From contig OZ021729.1 in the NCBI GenBank assembly GCA_963978545.1, positions 13,220,001 through 13,284,000 of the forward strand: 64,000 bases of DNA, read 5' to 3'. The notes under the pieces are model-generated. The model made no database searches and was not told the DNA's origin. It saw only the letters and a list, made by a program, of their open reading frames with translations. Every line of letters starts with the position of its first letter. Position 1 is the first letter of the stretch. The translations under genes and the position numbers were made by a program. This stretch comes from Linyphia triangularis. Lineage: Eukaryota > Arthropoda > Arachnida > Araneae > Linyphiidae. Shown piece after piece: positions 1 through 12,330 of this stretch.

Positions 1-1198
1 AAGTGATGTCGCAAATTTAGCTTACTTTTAAAAGATACAAGTTTTCCGAGTCAGAGATCAGAAATCGTTTGCACCTTTTCTCATTAAAAATCAAAATGCA
101 GTGGGTTGCCTGACGAAAAAGTTTGTTCTCTTTTTGGCAAGTTATGACATATTTGGCAATCGGATTTTAGTTCAACTCATTCCAAGTCGATTTTTGATCA
201 GTTTTGGCTATTTTTGCCACGGCAGACCAGTGGTTTCGTAATCTACTCACTTTTCTCCAATTTCTATAAAAAATTCAGAATGATGTTCGATGAGGTCCAA
301 AAATTGCAGTCGCCTCTCGGACTATAATGTTAGATACTCATCATTTCTACATCTTATAAATTACGCTGTCAGTTGTGACCAGCTAATTAACCAAACAAAT
401 TACACTATGGTTTTCTTTTGTAAATTATTGGACATCACGCATTTGAAACATTATTATTTTAATAGATATATCCTATACATTGAATTTAATAAATTTTCTT
501 TAAATTATAAGTAAGTCTTTAAAGTTTTAAAATAAATCTGATTTTACCTGTAAATAAACATACGATAACAATGAATAAAATTTAAATTAATTTTCACTAC
601 TTATGTTTACTTTTAATTCCTGTTTGAATCCATTTTAGTTTACTTTAACGCTATTTTTTATGTCGAGCGAATTTCACTCTGGTCTAATCTAAATTCCAGT
701 ATATCATAATCGGATAATTGATGTCACTTACGTATTGTCAAAAGCAGCAAACCGTAAACCGCACAAACAATCCATTTCAATATATTGCCTCTTAACTCCA
801 TTATCTGTGTTGAACGCAATATGGCAGTATTCAGTAACAATTACATTTTCGACTGACCAGACCGTTCGGAGGGTAAATTGATTCATTCCGTTATCTCACC
901 TCTGCACCTGCCTAATGTTTGACAAGTTAGTGGGATTATAAATTCGCTGCTAATATTATGATTCCACAAAATGAATTATTTCAGCTGGTCACCTGTTTTT
1001 CCAGATAATCTTTAAACACAGTTCCGTTGCTGTAACGTACCTTTATAAGAGCGTATACTTAAAATCTCAAATAACAGTGCATGCTACTGTTTTCCTTGTG
1101 GTCCAGTCTTATTTGAACAAGCAATGAATGAGAAATATAGATGTAAAAAGCATTGTAATATGCCCATAAAATCGACCACGAATATTACTTTAAATTAC
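1..1198. other. Left flank, no gene recognised
   Basis: AT-rich sequence with no long reading frame and no motif I recognise on either strand. The one short open frame here (290-514) has low-complexity, codon-poor content and looks like chance. The right end runs into the dispersed repeat that begins near 1199. Confidence 0.5.
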
Positions 1199-1700
1199 CT
1201 GATATAACTTCGATTTTATGTGCTTTGTTACGATCAAATCTTTGGTTGGTTGTTTGTTTTCAGATTATCTGGCACCGTCAGCAACACGAGAGCTATAATG
1301 CGCCGAAACATTCGTCATTAGACAAGCCAACGTACATTTACAAACACCCATGCCTAACACGGGACTCGAACCCGCAACCTCGCTATCTAGAAGCTAGCAC
1401 GCTAACCACTATACCGTTTGGTCGGCATCAAATCTTTGGAGAGCTAATTAACACATTTGCCGTCATTCAATCCATCTGAAACTTGAGAGCTAGACTTGTT
1501 GTATCTAAAGCATTTTATCAAGTTTTGGGCCTGTCACTAAAAGACGGCTTTTACACGCGTTATATTGCCGCTTCTGAGTTGACTAACTTGCAGCCATCCA
1601 ATTGTACTGAAACTTGACAGATTGACTCTTTGTCTGTGACAGTGCATTCTATCAAGTTTTGGAGGTAAAAAGAAGTTAGTCCATGACACGGAATCGTTAG
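1199..1700 (+). repeat. Dispersed repeat ('CGATTTT' family), copy 1, split by a SINE
   Basis: The sequence starts with a block reading ATAACTTCGATTTTATGTG and carries two blocks of the kind 'GCCGTCATTCAATCC..CTGAAACTTG'. The same order of blocks returns at 16196-16450 on the plus strand, and in reverse orientation at about 51960-52115, with a shorter piece near 52500-52560. It has no coding content. The family is not identified. A tRNA-derived SINE is inserted at 1246-1426. Confidence 0.55.
1246..1426 (-). mobile_element. tRNA-derived SINE with 13-bp target-site duplication
   Basis: The insertion is flanked by perfect 13-bp direct repeats, ATCAAATCTTTGG, at 1233-1245 and 1427-1439. Read on the minus strand it begins with a tRNA-like head. 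The pol III A-box-like block (TATAGTGGTTAGC) lies at 1401-1413 and a canonical B box (GGTTCGAGTCC) at 1362-1372. The anticodon loop reads TCT, as in an arginine tRNA, but the acceptor stem has mismatches and no working tRNA is expected. The minus-strand 3' end is A/C-rich (RC of TTGGTTGTTTGTTTT), as expected of a retroposed tail. Target duplication, internal promoter and tail together make this a well-supported SINE insertion into an older repeat. Confidence 0.85.
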
Positions 1701-1819
1701 TTTTGTTTGACTATCAAAACACTGAGGTCAAAATTACTTAAATAAGTTGCAATCGCATATATAAGTTGACAATGCATATACGCAATTTATATTTAAAAAA
1801 TGTGTTTTTATGGGTTGAT

Positions 1820-2250
1820 TTTATCTGGTCCTTACTCCAAAAAACTGTTTCTGGAAAATGGTCTGCCTGCATAACCCAAAAAAGGATCTTGCGATGATGC
1901 TCAAATTTGATATTCGTTCGTTCATGGGTGGGCGCCGGCAGAATAATACTCGGGGGAGGGGGGGGGGGGGGGCTGCAAATGACACTGTGGCACGTATGGG
2001 GTTGCAGACGCGGTTAGTTTTATTATAATTATTATTATTATCTTGATTTTTCAATTATTTCTTTACCATTGAATATTTTAAAACTCATATAATGCTTCCA
2101 TTTCGAATGAATTATATGACTTTGATCCGCATTATATTCAATTTTCTTAATCCGGGGGGAAGGGGGGGGGGGGTACATCTCTTGCATCTTTTTTCTGGTG
2201 CCCATGTATCCTTCGGTTTAGCCCAAAGGACAGATTCCGTTAAAATAACG
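1820..2250. repeat. Possible inverted pair of G-tract repeats
   Basis: Two segments, about 1855-1975 and 2150-2240, each combine an AAACC/CATGGG block with a run of 12 to 17 G residues, in partly inverted relation. Similar G-rich ends mark several hAT-like elements in this window. I could not define termini or a target duplication, so this may be a decayed element. Confidence 0.25.
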
Positions 2251-2461
2251 CATAAAAGTCTCTATCTTCTTGTGGTTGTTGTTTTTCTTAATATATTCTT
2301 GAACTTCGAATTCTTTAAATTGTTACGTTATGTAAAATTATTTATTATATTACGTGTTTAAAACTTATTAATTGCTATTCAACTTTGATTATTATTTTAC
2401 TAATTTTCTTAAATGTAGATTAGAATCGCAAATGAAGGGGAAATTTTTATGGTAAGTAAAA

Positions 2462-3150
2462 AACCAGGGGTGCGGAACATCGCACAACTTTCAATTCCAT
2501 GCCGGTAGGGCGATATTATTTTTGCAATAATTCTTGTATGAGACTTTAAAAAAAAAAAATTACCAAAATTGTGATTTTGGCGATGTACTTTTCGATAATC
2601 TTTATATTATCCTTTATTATAAGTGAAACTGAGGGGAGAAGAAAAAACGGTCGTTGATGAGGTATGCTCAAGAAAAGAGAACTCTGTGTTAAAGAGATTC
2701 GTTTTTCAACTTTTCACGCCATTAGAGAGTTTTTACGGGAATTTCGTAGATGGGGATGTTTAGAACACCTTAAGAGGCATTAGCACAGCGATTTTTATCA
2801 AAATCGTTAGAGCCGTTTTTTAGCAATCATTAAAAACATGATTTTTTTTCAATGGCAGTCACTTTATGTGCATGCGCGATTTTTATGAAAACGTTAATGG
2901 TAGGTCCCATGGCCACCAGCAACCCGCATACCAAATTTGAACATCGTAGGTCAAGTTATTCGGGAGTTATGCGGACCACAGACACATACAAACAGACATT
3001 TTTTCTAGATAACTTTTTGAAATCAGGGTGTTCCAAAACGTGGAGAAATGCAAAAATATCGAAAAAAAATTTTTTTACCGAATGCTATACTTTTATTACC
3101 CTATGTATAATACCTATGGGTAATTGAAAGTAAAAAAAACCACCACCTTT
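2462..3150 (+). repeat. Family A dispersed repeat, copy 1
   Basis: A non-coding repeat of about 0.7 kb. It begins with a block reading GGGGTGCGGAACATCGCAC and continues through 'CTTAAGAGGCATTAG', 'GGTCCCATGGC' and 'GACATTTTTTCTAGA'. It ends near a TACCCTATG..GGGTAATTGAAAG block. The same ordered blocks occur at 3171-3510, 9855-10300, 25020-25745 (minus) and 44225-44815 (minus). No reading frame is shared between copies and I do not recognise the family. Confidence 0.6.
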
Positions 3151-3170
3151 TGCGTAATGCACAAATGAAG

Positions 3171-3310
3171 GGAAACTAGGGGTGGGGAACATCGCACAAC
3201 TTTCAATCACACTATAATACTGACGTGAATTTGCGTCGTTTACCGTTATTATAAATTAATCATTTATTTAGAAAAAATTATCAGTATGGAGATAATTCTT
3301 GTATGGATCT

Positions 3311-3345
<35 letters not shown>

Positions 3346-3510
3346 TTAAATCTTATGTCAATTTGTTCGGGAGGGATGCTGACCACAGACACACAACACA
3401 CATACAGACAGACATTTTTTCTAGATCACTTTTTTGAAATCAGGGTGTTCTAAAACGTGGAGAAATGCAAGAAAATTTAAATTTTTGACCGCGGGCCACC
3501 ACTGCAGAAA
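3171..3510 (+). repeat. Family A repeat, copy 2, internally deleted
   Basis: This copy starts with the same GGGGTGGGGAACATCGCAC block as copy 1. It then passes through a poly-A tract of about 30 A residues (3310-3341) and resumes at the 'GACCACAGACACAC..GACATTTTTTCTAGA' portion. The middle of the family A unit is therefore missing, replaced by the A tract. It lies directly behind copy 1 in the same orientation. Confidence 0.55.
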
Positions 3511-3683
3511 TGAAATATGGTATAGGTTTTGATCCATTCATTTAAACTGAAAATTAAAATTTAACTATTAATCGACGATAAGGTTTGAACATAAACTTTT
3601 GGTATTGCATCCTCTTTTGTAAGCGATCAGCAACCCCTCCCCACCCCCTTCACTTCCGCCAGTACACATTCCCATCTCCTCAC

Positions 3684-4264
3684 TAGGCTTGGGCGTTGTA
3701 TCAATACATCGTCTAAAACCGGTGTGAAATCAACATCGTCAAACCGGTGTCACTATTTTCCCTAAACCGATACATCACGATCTTTTTTGACGAGAGCGCG
3801 ATACACTCATTGCCTAGCACTTCAAGGACGAAGAACCGATGATGCCACGATTCATGCGGGGTGTTTCTAAAATACTATAGAAACGTATTGAAACCGTCGA
3901 CACCGCGCCGTTTGAGACACGATTCTTCACCAGATCGCAGTAATCCTCCCTGCATATGCGCGGTGTATCCAAGACTGTATAGAAACATAGTGTAACAGCT
4001 ACACCGCGCCGTTTGAGACGATTTCCATTTGCTTTTGCTGTATCGGCATCGCGGTAATAGTATCCGGTATGTGCGATGTTTCCATGATTGAATAGAAACA
4101 AAACGCCACAGATGGCATTGCGCACTTAATCACTTATTACATGCTGCATTCGCTTTTGCATCCCCTGACTTTTGAAATTTAAAATAAAGTTGGAAAAAAG
4201 TGCACATTTCAAGGGAAAAAAAGCACGTCTGACATGTTTAAATTATAATTCAATTTTACAATGT

Positions 4265-4304
<40 letters not shown>

Positions 4305-5555
4305 TAGGTCTCGCTTTTATTTCCTATTTTATGTTTACAGCCGAGTATTGAAATTACGAGGTGGTTTTCAGGCGCCAGTTAGTCTAGTAATATTGGAGAT
4401 TCCATGAAAGAAGTATTCCTTTCATTGTTTGAAAAAAAAAATTGTTGTTCTCTCAACTCATGAAAAACGTTTTGATTTTTATTTAATTTGTCATCAGATA
4501 AAAGACCTTGATATTCTATTTTTGGAATTCAATTGAGTATTTCCTAAACTTTTAGTGTTTCATTTTTGATTTTTTTTTTCTCTAATTTGGAAGAAATAAA
4601 ATATTACATTTTGTATTTTTAAATCTTTTACATTAACTTCAGGATTTTTTTATCTAACATTTTTACCCTTTGAGAGCTTTGCTTTATTTATTAACTTAAG
4701 GGGATTGCGGTATTCTTGCGTTGTAATTTATGTCTAGTTCTTACCCAGTTAAGATAATCAGATTGTTTATTACTATGATGGTTTGTTATATCTGCCAAAG
4801 TCAGTATGAACTAGCGCATGGACGGATCACTGTTGTTTCTCTAGTTTGATTGCTTTAATACTTATAAACGATTGTTTTCCCATTTACGTTGAAGGATTTT
4901 CTCTTCTGACTCGTAAGTAAATAAATGTTTTATAGTTTTTTTTTTTTTTCAGTTTGTACAATTTGAATAAAGTTTATTTCCATAAGATTAATTACTCAAT
5001 CCAACATTGCTTCCTAAAAAAACTAAAATGCAGATTTTTTCGGCATAAAATAAAGATCATTTGAATTTTAAATGTTATGCATTAATTTTATTTTTATTGT
5101 TTAATAGTTATATTGTATATAGTAAGTAATAAAATATTCATTATAAAGTATGCTTTTGATTTAATAATTAAGAATATCCAATAACTAAAGAAACATGTGC
5201 ACTGCCAGGAAGTGCACTTGTCCTCGACCCCCCCCCCCCCTCCTCTCCTTCCGTGGATAACAACAAAATAAAATTTCGTTAAGATAGAGAAATTGAAAAA
5301 TCCGGATTAAACCAAAAAAAAATTAAAAAATAATCGACTTATACCCCTTGGGTGCTTTGTGTATCCCTCTGAAAGTAATTCGGTCACTGCTCATGTTATT
5401 TAAAATAACATTTTGGCTACAAGCGTGTTATGAAAACGTTGTTTTATAGTATTTTGTAAAAAAAATATATAGTTAACATCGTGATGTATCGTGACATCGT
5501 GATGTTTGCTTCCCGATATATTGCGATGCAGAAATGTTAACATCGCCCAGGCCTA
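3684..5555. mobile_element. hAT-like non-autonomous transposon, 1.87 kb
   Basis: The left end TAGGCTTGGGCG and the right end CGCCCAGGCCTA form imperfect terminal inverted repeats. They are flanked by 8-bp direct repeats that differ at one base: CTCCTCAC at 3676-3683 and TTCCTCAC at 5556-5563. An 8-bp target duplication is the hallmark of hAT insertions. I can read no transposase inside. The element carries a short tandem array (3840-4110) and a 38-nt T tract (4266-4303). The ends are rich in CATCG-type motifs that recur in inverted orientation. Confidence 0.7.
3840..4110. repeat. Tandem repeat of about 110 bp inside the 3684-5555 element
   Basis: Three diverged units share the blocks TATAGAAAC..CACCGCGCCGTTTGAGAC and GCGGTGT(A/T)TC. 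The third unit is partial. A minus-strand open frame across this stretch (3814-4125) repeats the pattern 'FYxxLxTPR' twice. That is explained by the tandem DNA repeat and not by a real protein domain. Confidence 0.5.
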
Positions 5556-8500
5556 TTCCTCACCGGTTTCCTTTGGAACCCCGCCTGGCCATCAAATGCT
5601 GTGTGAATGTTACGAACATTATACTAATTCCAAATTCTTTTATTCAAATTAAGAAAATTATCAGAAAAGTTTTTAATCATCGTATTTTTTAAGTTTTCAT
5701 CTCCAACCTAGATGGCAGCACGATAGCTTGTTTTAGAGATGACAATATTCGGGGCGGCCCTGCCATATTACATAACAGCAGTAGTAAATAAGACGGATTA
5801 TATGTTTTGTTATATAATTTTTAGCGATTTTCCTTTTTTTACTCTAAATACCATAAAATATTTAATATATTATTTTTGGACCAACCATATCTTGTATATT
5901 TCAAGGTGCCACAAAAATAACTAAAATTTTAATATGATTTTTAGTGGTTTCAATAACCTGCGAGTGGTTGGTCAAATATCTAGGTGCGGGTGTGGGAAGG
6001 GGAACATAGATATTTGCCGTAGATATTTGATATAAAAATACAGAAAGTTGTCCATAATTCTCTTCTAAACTAAATGTCGATTATGCTTGGGTTAGAGGGT
6101 TTATAGAATACTAGCTGTGTGGCCCCGCGCAGCTGGGGACCCGTTGAAGAACATCTATCAGTTGTGTGTTACATAGAATCGGAATTTTTTCGGATTAATT
6201 GTTGTTGGTGATTAGCTGCTAATGTACTATAACAGACATCTCTTGTTTTTGCATGTTTTCTTTCATTTTGTAATAGAGCTCTCGCTTATTCTACATTTGA
6301 TCCTTGTTTTGTATTGGTGATGCCCTATATATCTCTCTTAGCGGCAGATGCTCTATACTTAGCATTTATTTACCTTCTTCTCATTGATGGCATATAATCC
6401 TGTGCTATGCTAGATTTTATGTATATTTTGACTCACTCTCATCAAATGAAGTTAGATACATAATTTAAATTAATCCAGCTAGAAAATTTTGACCATTTAA
6501 AATTTTGTATATATATTTTTTAACATGTACAAAACACCGCTAAACATACTAAACAAAATATGATAGGCGTCTATAGTGCAGCTCTAGACTCTGTTTTAAA
6601 AATAATCAAGAAAATATACTGTACCAAGTTCTTAATTTTAGTTTTAAAATAAAAGAAAGTATGTACTAAGAGAAAAATTAGCAGGCAGTGAAATGATAGC
6701 GTTATCTACCAAATTATTCGCAAACCGAAAAATTATCGCCAAGTGGCAAGGATATAGTACCAATATTGGTTAACGCTATGTCACACAACACACCTAATGA
6801 TATACGTAGGTGTTACACATTAGACGGCCTTATTACATTTGATCTTGTAATGGACACCTGGAAAAAATATATAATTGATTTATTAAGTTGACCAAAATTC
6901 GACTGAAAACATCCCATATCCCATATTAACGGCATGAACGTATAGTGGTATGGTAAACGAACTTTTAAATGTTAGATATATATGATAACAGTTTACTGTA
7001 ATGCAGAAGATATTTCCAAATAAACTACAAAGGAATTTTAACAATTTTTTTTTTTTTTAAAATGTTATTAATAATCATTAAATAAAATAAAAATGTCAAT
7101 ACCCACTGAGCACAATGCATCTTCGATGACAACACAAAATGTAAACAAAAACAGGATGAATATAAAACGTAGAAAAACAAACGATGCTTAAAATATAATA
7201 CTTTAAAACCGTACATGCTCATAAGTTGTATCGACTGACAGTAAATATATTGAAATATTACAATAAAATTCAGACCGCTTATCGGAGAGAAAATTGATAT
7301 ATAAAAATAATCAGAAAAATAAGGAGGACACATTAAAATAACTTTTGGTTTTAATCTGAAGAAATAAAAAAATATAGATGCCATTCCAATAACTTTTTTT
7401 TTTCTTGTCATAAAATTTTAATGAAAGCAACTTTTAATTGAATTTCAAAGTTGTTCTCTACAATCTCCATGTACTAAAGCTTCTATGTACCAAATTTCGT
7501 ACCTCTAGGTTCAAAACTGTGGATTTATATAAGGTTCAGACGTACAGACAACTTAGTTTTATATAAATAGACTTCAGGACTCTATAGAACATAAATATTA
7601 ATCGAGCATTTGAAAGCCTTATTCACAGTGAAGTAAAATAGTATTTCCTTAATCAAGTCAAATTTATCATTTTATCACTTCAGTTTTGCTGTTTGTTTGC
7701 TATTAATGATATGTTTAATGAACATTTTTTTACTTTGTGTTTTAGTGCAAATAACTTTTTCTTTTGTTTCTGAAGATCCTATATTTTTCATACATCGTCC
7801 TAAATTTTTGATTAATGATTTGTTTTTCTGCGACTTTTATTAGGGAAATACTTGCTTGAAATTATTCTAGCCGATAATCTGTAAAATTCTAGTCTACTTA
7901 TCTTTGGATTTAGGGAACTTTTCAAAAAATAAATAAATAAAATAAAAATGTATTTTCAACTTCATTTTTCTGAAGAAACCAGTTCATACTATAAATTCTT
8001 TTAGGACACTGTTCACAGATATCATCAATTCAAAATCTTACACTTCTATTTTAGCATTCATTCCAAGCTTAACTTGTCGCATTCTATATAATAAAAATAG
8101 TGAATTTATGAAGTTATCTCAAAGAGGCTATAAATATAATCTGCGAAAGTACCATTTCCGTAAGTTACATACATCTAATTATAGTTGAGTTAGTTTCTGT
8201 AATCAATTTCCGTTGACATCTATAAAAAGAACTCATGACGCAAGATATTTTCTTAATCGAATTAGACCCCGTTCTGTGTTAGTACTTCATTAGTATCCTA
8301 TTTCGACTGAACTGTACTGAAATTAAAGTCTGATCAATTAACTAAATTCATTGCAGGAATTCTAAAAAACTGGAAATTTCTGTTTTAAGGAATACTTTAA
8401 ATGGTGTTTCATACCAAAAGGTGATTCTAGACAAATCCTTTGTAACAGTCAAAGTTGAAGTTCATAAAAAATAATAATAAATTATACTCTACACTACATT

Positions 8501-8711
8501 AATGTAGAGATATTAAGTTTATACAAAGGTTTTATCGTCTGTTCTTCTGCGGGCCTCATTTACAATCAAAACTGTAAAAGCCACTGGCGCGTGCAATTTG
8601 TCAAATTTAAGGTCTCGTCAAGTTGAGTTTCCATACCGGAATTCAACCGAAAGACAGCATCTATTTTATTTACATGGTTATACTTCCACTGCCATTAGGG
8701 AGTAATGATAT
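5556..8711. other. Intergenic stretch, no gene recognised
   Basis: AT-rich sequence without a supportable coding region. The one longer open frame, 7025-7411 on the minus strand, is Phe/Tyr/Ile/Lys-rich and low-complexity, typical of chance frames in AT-rich DNA. A probable dispersed repeat occupies 6109-7575. Confidence 0.45.
6109..7575. repeat. Probable degraded dispersed element
   Basis: The left edge reads TACTAGCTGTGTGGCCCCGC and is abruptly GC-rich. The right edge reads 'CCAAATTTCGTACCTCTAGGT' followed by 'GACGTACAGACAACTT..TTTATATAAATAGAC'. From memory, edges of this kind mark common arthropod dispersed elements. No target duplication or coding region could be found and the class is undetermined. 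Confidence 0.35.
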
Positions 8712-9075
8712 TGTTATGAATTTCTGTATATTTGTAAATATTTCATAGTATTAATTATGTAAAAAGGAAAATTTATGCACACTTCGCATAAGGCAGTGAA
8801 AGAGTTCTTTGCTTCACTTTCCTGCAATGAGTCTCTTAATGCTTGAAAACGAGTTCTACAGGGATCATGCTGGAAAACGAGTTTTACAAGGAGCAGGCCA
8901 TTTAACATTATGGTTAATGGAAATTTGGCGAGATAAAACCAAGTTGAGGCCAAATATCGCCAAACTTGGCGACATTTTCGGTCCCCATGTACCTGTAAAG
9001 GGCTTTTCGACTACGATCTGGAAGGTTATCTAAATTTCTATCTCTAGAAAATTCGCGGCAAAGATTCGCCTTTCC

Positions 9076-9084
9076 TATATAAGG
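9076..9084 (+). promoter_or_regulatory. TATA box of the solo LTR
   Basis: TATATAAGG lies about 365 bp into the LTR and is followed by a G/C-containing segment with repeated GAGTTAGTTGAGTTACTGAGG-like motifs. It is the probable start of R. The hAT-like element inserted about 50 bp downstream of it. Confidence 0.55.
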
Positions 9085-9854
9085 CCGGTCAAAAGAGCGG
9101 GTGAGTTAGTTGAGTTACTGAGGTAGTTGTCTCTCCAGGGGCGGATTTAGAGGTCAATCAAGGGGGGTGCGATTATGACCATGAGTGTTTACAGTGGCGG
9201 TGATAGTTTGTCAACTTGGGGGACAGGGGGGAGGGGTATCATCAAGGGTTCACTGAAAGATAAAAATCAGAGGATTTAACTACCCTCTTTTGTGCCCTAT
9301 ATAAAAAATTACCCCGAAAATGTAATACAAAATAAAATTATAAATATTTAGTATTTTTTATTAGAGGAAAGTATTTAAGAGCGCAAAAAAAATTATCTTT
9401 TTCAGATCAGGTGAAGTGTAAAAAGTTCAACAACCCTGAAAATTCAACTTTTTATACAAGTTAATTTACCAATATATTCAACATCATAAATCATTTAAAG
9501 CAGAAAAAGACGGCAGATCTTTTAACAACTTTAGACAACAATGCATAGGTACGCAAAACTCTTTATTTATAAGGATTTAATAATTTCCGAAGTTAAATAA
9601 GGCTTTTCAACTCAGTTTGGCATCACATTAGTAAATTAAAATATAAGTTACATAAACTTGAGACTATACACTATAACTGTACACTATAATATTTATCATT
9701 GTATTCAAATTTGATATGGTATGATTTACTGTTTCCATATTTTTCTTCATTTAAATGAAAATGGAGAATTTGGCGATATTTTTGGCAATAGTTTTTACAT
9801 GGGATAAGAAAAAACTCGAAACGGCGAAATTGGTGATGATATTCAATAGACATT

Positions 9855-10300
9855 ACTCTGGTCCTTTCTTGTGCGAAAAACAGAAAAATATCAATCGTTG
9901 ATGAACGATGCTCAAGGACAAAGAGCTATGTGTTAAAGACACTTGTTTTTCAAATTTTTACGCTTTTATCAGATTTCTACAGGAATTCAGGATGTTGGGA
10001 CGATTAAAACTCCTTAAGAGGCATTAGATTCTTGATTTCACCCTTATACGAATGAGCAACCTTAATCGTAGGTCCCATGGCTCCCACTAATCCGTACACC
10101 AAATTTGAATACTGTTTTTTCAATTCGTTTAGGAGTTATGCTTACCACATAGACATTTTAACTAGACTACTTTTTTGGAAAATGGGGGTAAAGGAGGGAA
10201 TGGTAAGGGAGGGAGGGGGATCGATTTTTTTTTAACTGACTGCTGTACACTTTCATTGCCCTATGTAAACATATGGGTAATTGAAAGTAAAAGTGTGTTT
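9855..10300 (+). repeat. Family A dispersed repeat, copy 3
   Basis: The ordered blocks GATGCTCAAGGACAAAGAG, CTCCTTAAGAGGCATTAG, GGTCCCATGGCTCC and CATTGCCCTATG..GGGTAATTGAAAG match copy 1 at 2462-3150. It is nested in the 4.3-kb hAT-like element, and a poly-G/GGGA segment interrupts it near 10185-10220. Confidence 0.6.
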
Positions 10301-10620
10301 GACTATGATTCTCAATATTTTGAAAAGAAGTACATAACAACATGGAACTCACTTTAAACTGTTAAGGATAAATGACTTTTTTTGTAATTTAAGAAAGTAA
10401 TTTTGTTTGACATTGTTAAAGGGTTTTTATGATTTTGCATATGAAAGGGTGCAGATACAATGCTTATTCCAGCAAAATCAGTTAATTTTTATAAGAATGA
10501 AGTACTTCGAATCATTCGGACAAAAATGAAATATTTAAACATTTTTCGGAAAAAAAGCAAACATATAAAGAAATATTGTTAATGAAATATCACATTTTGT
10601 GAAATAAGAAATAAAATTTA
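10288..10620 (+). repeat. Direct repeat inside the hAT-like element, unit 1
   Basis: A block of about 330 bp with landmarks GGAACTCACTTTAAACTGTT, TTAAGAAAGTAATTTTGTTT and GATTTTGCATATGAAAGGGT. The same landmarks in the same order recur at 11884-12330. The two copies are clearly diverged by substitutions and small indels. Confidence 0.65.
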
Positions 10621-11883
10621 AAAAAAAAAACACTACACATATTGATTCACTAAGACTGCTTTAACTAAATTAATATATATTTGAACTTTAGAGTAAAAAA
10701 AAAGAGTGAGTGCGTTGACCTCAATATATGTGTACAGTTTTTTAATAAAAAAATTATTTTCGAATACAAGATAGTTTTTATTATGGCTCTCACAAGATTT
10801 TTTTCTTTTCTTATTTATCATGTAAACTTTCTTTTCTTTTTATTGGTTAAATACGCATCAACAATATTAGTATCAAAATCTACAAAGATTTTCTATATTA
10901 ATCCAGAATAAATTTCTTTTAAAATTTTAATAAAATTCTGATTTGGTTAGAAGATTGCTAATACCAAACGGTATGTGTGCTTTATTTATGACAGCATCGA
11001 AAGTTTTTTATGTGAAAGCGGGCCATAGTTAAACTGGTGTTGTTTAGATCAGTCCACAGTTTGTAGAAATTAGTAAATCTTTTTGAAATTTTGTGTTAGT
11101 ACTGCAGGGAAAATCTGGAAACATTTTATAAACATTATCATAAAAATTTTGAAATGAAAACTTAAAGAAATAACTGTTCGGATTTTTGATAATTACGCTT
11201 TAAGAACAACAATATATTTAAAACTTCATTGGATTTATTTCATTTTGTTTTAATATTTCATTTATAAGGAATAGCGTGTAAAGCTAACATCATCCATATA
11301 AGCCTTTTTACCTTAAAGTTTTATATTTTCCTTTAGTTGCAAAAATTCTCTAAATAGATGGATTTTAATTATACCCAACCTGTACTTTAATATAAGTTTT
11401 GAGACTGGTTTGACATAACTGTATGTTTTCTCTTACAAATATGATTTACCGAGAACTTAAATTAAGAAAATGTACTCAAAGCCCATCTTAAACCGTCAAC
11501 ACACAAATCCTCATATTAAAAATAAAGGGGGGGGGGGGAGAAGAAAAAAGACTAATACAGAATCAAGAATAATACAGAAAATAACTGCAAGATAATGCCC
11601 CGGGACAACTTTAGATTCTGATTAATTTGTTTACCAAGCAGGGAACATATGCCAGATGGTCTTTTAAGAGAAAAAAGGACTTCATTTGCATCTTAAATAA
11701 GAGAAACCTCGGAAAACTATCAGGAAATAGCTCAACAATCGACTTCAGATTACTAATCAAAATTTCTAAAGTGTTTACTCAATCTGAAAACAGACTACAG
11801 AGCACCAAATATTGCTCGATCCGGTGACATTTCGCATGGTAGGCGAGTATGAATCTTGAGAGAGAGATTGGAGCATAGCAATA

Positions 11884-12330
11884 TTTAAAAACGTGTTTGG
11901 CTATGATCTTCAATATTTGGTTTTTTGAAGAAAAAAAAGTTAAAAACTCTATGGAACTCACTTTAAACTGTTTAGGATAAATTACATTTTTATAATTTAA
12001 GAAAGTAATTTTGTTTGACATTATCAAAAGACTTTTATGATTTTGCATATGAAAGGGTGCATATACAATGGGTTAATCCTGTAAAATCCGTTTATTTTTA
12101 TAAGAATTGAATATTTTATTATAATCTATTCATATACTGATGGTATTGAATTGAGAGTTACGTTGATGATTGTATAAAATACCAAATATGAGTAAGTGGG
12201 ATAAATCACTACTTCTAATCATCGGTCAAAAATGAAATATTCAAACATATTTAGAAAAAAAAAAGCAAATGTCTAAACTAAAACAAAATGTTAATGATAT
12301 TACATTTTGTAAAATAAATAGTAACACAAA
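11884..12330 (+). repeat. Direct repeat inside the hAT-like element, unit 2
   Basis: Second copy of the 10288-10620 block, with the landmarks GGAACTCACTTTAAACTGTT and GATTTTGCATATGAAAGGGT conserved exactly. It is longer because of an insertion of about 100 bp near 12125-12215. Confidence 0.65.

Noticed and set aside
1340..1430. Possible functional arginine tRNA gene
   Set aside because: The acceptor stem is mismatched, and the unit is flanked by a 13-bp target duplication and followed by an A-rich tail, so it is a SINE.
3814..4125. 103-codon minus-strand frame with internal repeats
   Set aside because: Its protein repeats reflect a tandem DNA repeat inside a transposon, and the units drift in ways not favouring codons.
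7025..7411. 128-codon minus-strand frame
   Set aside because: Phe/Tyr/Ile-rich with poly-Lys, typical of chance frames in AT-rich DNA; no domain or splice context.
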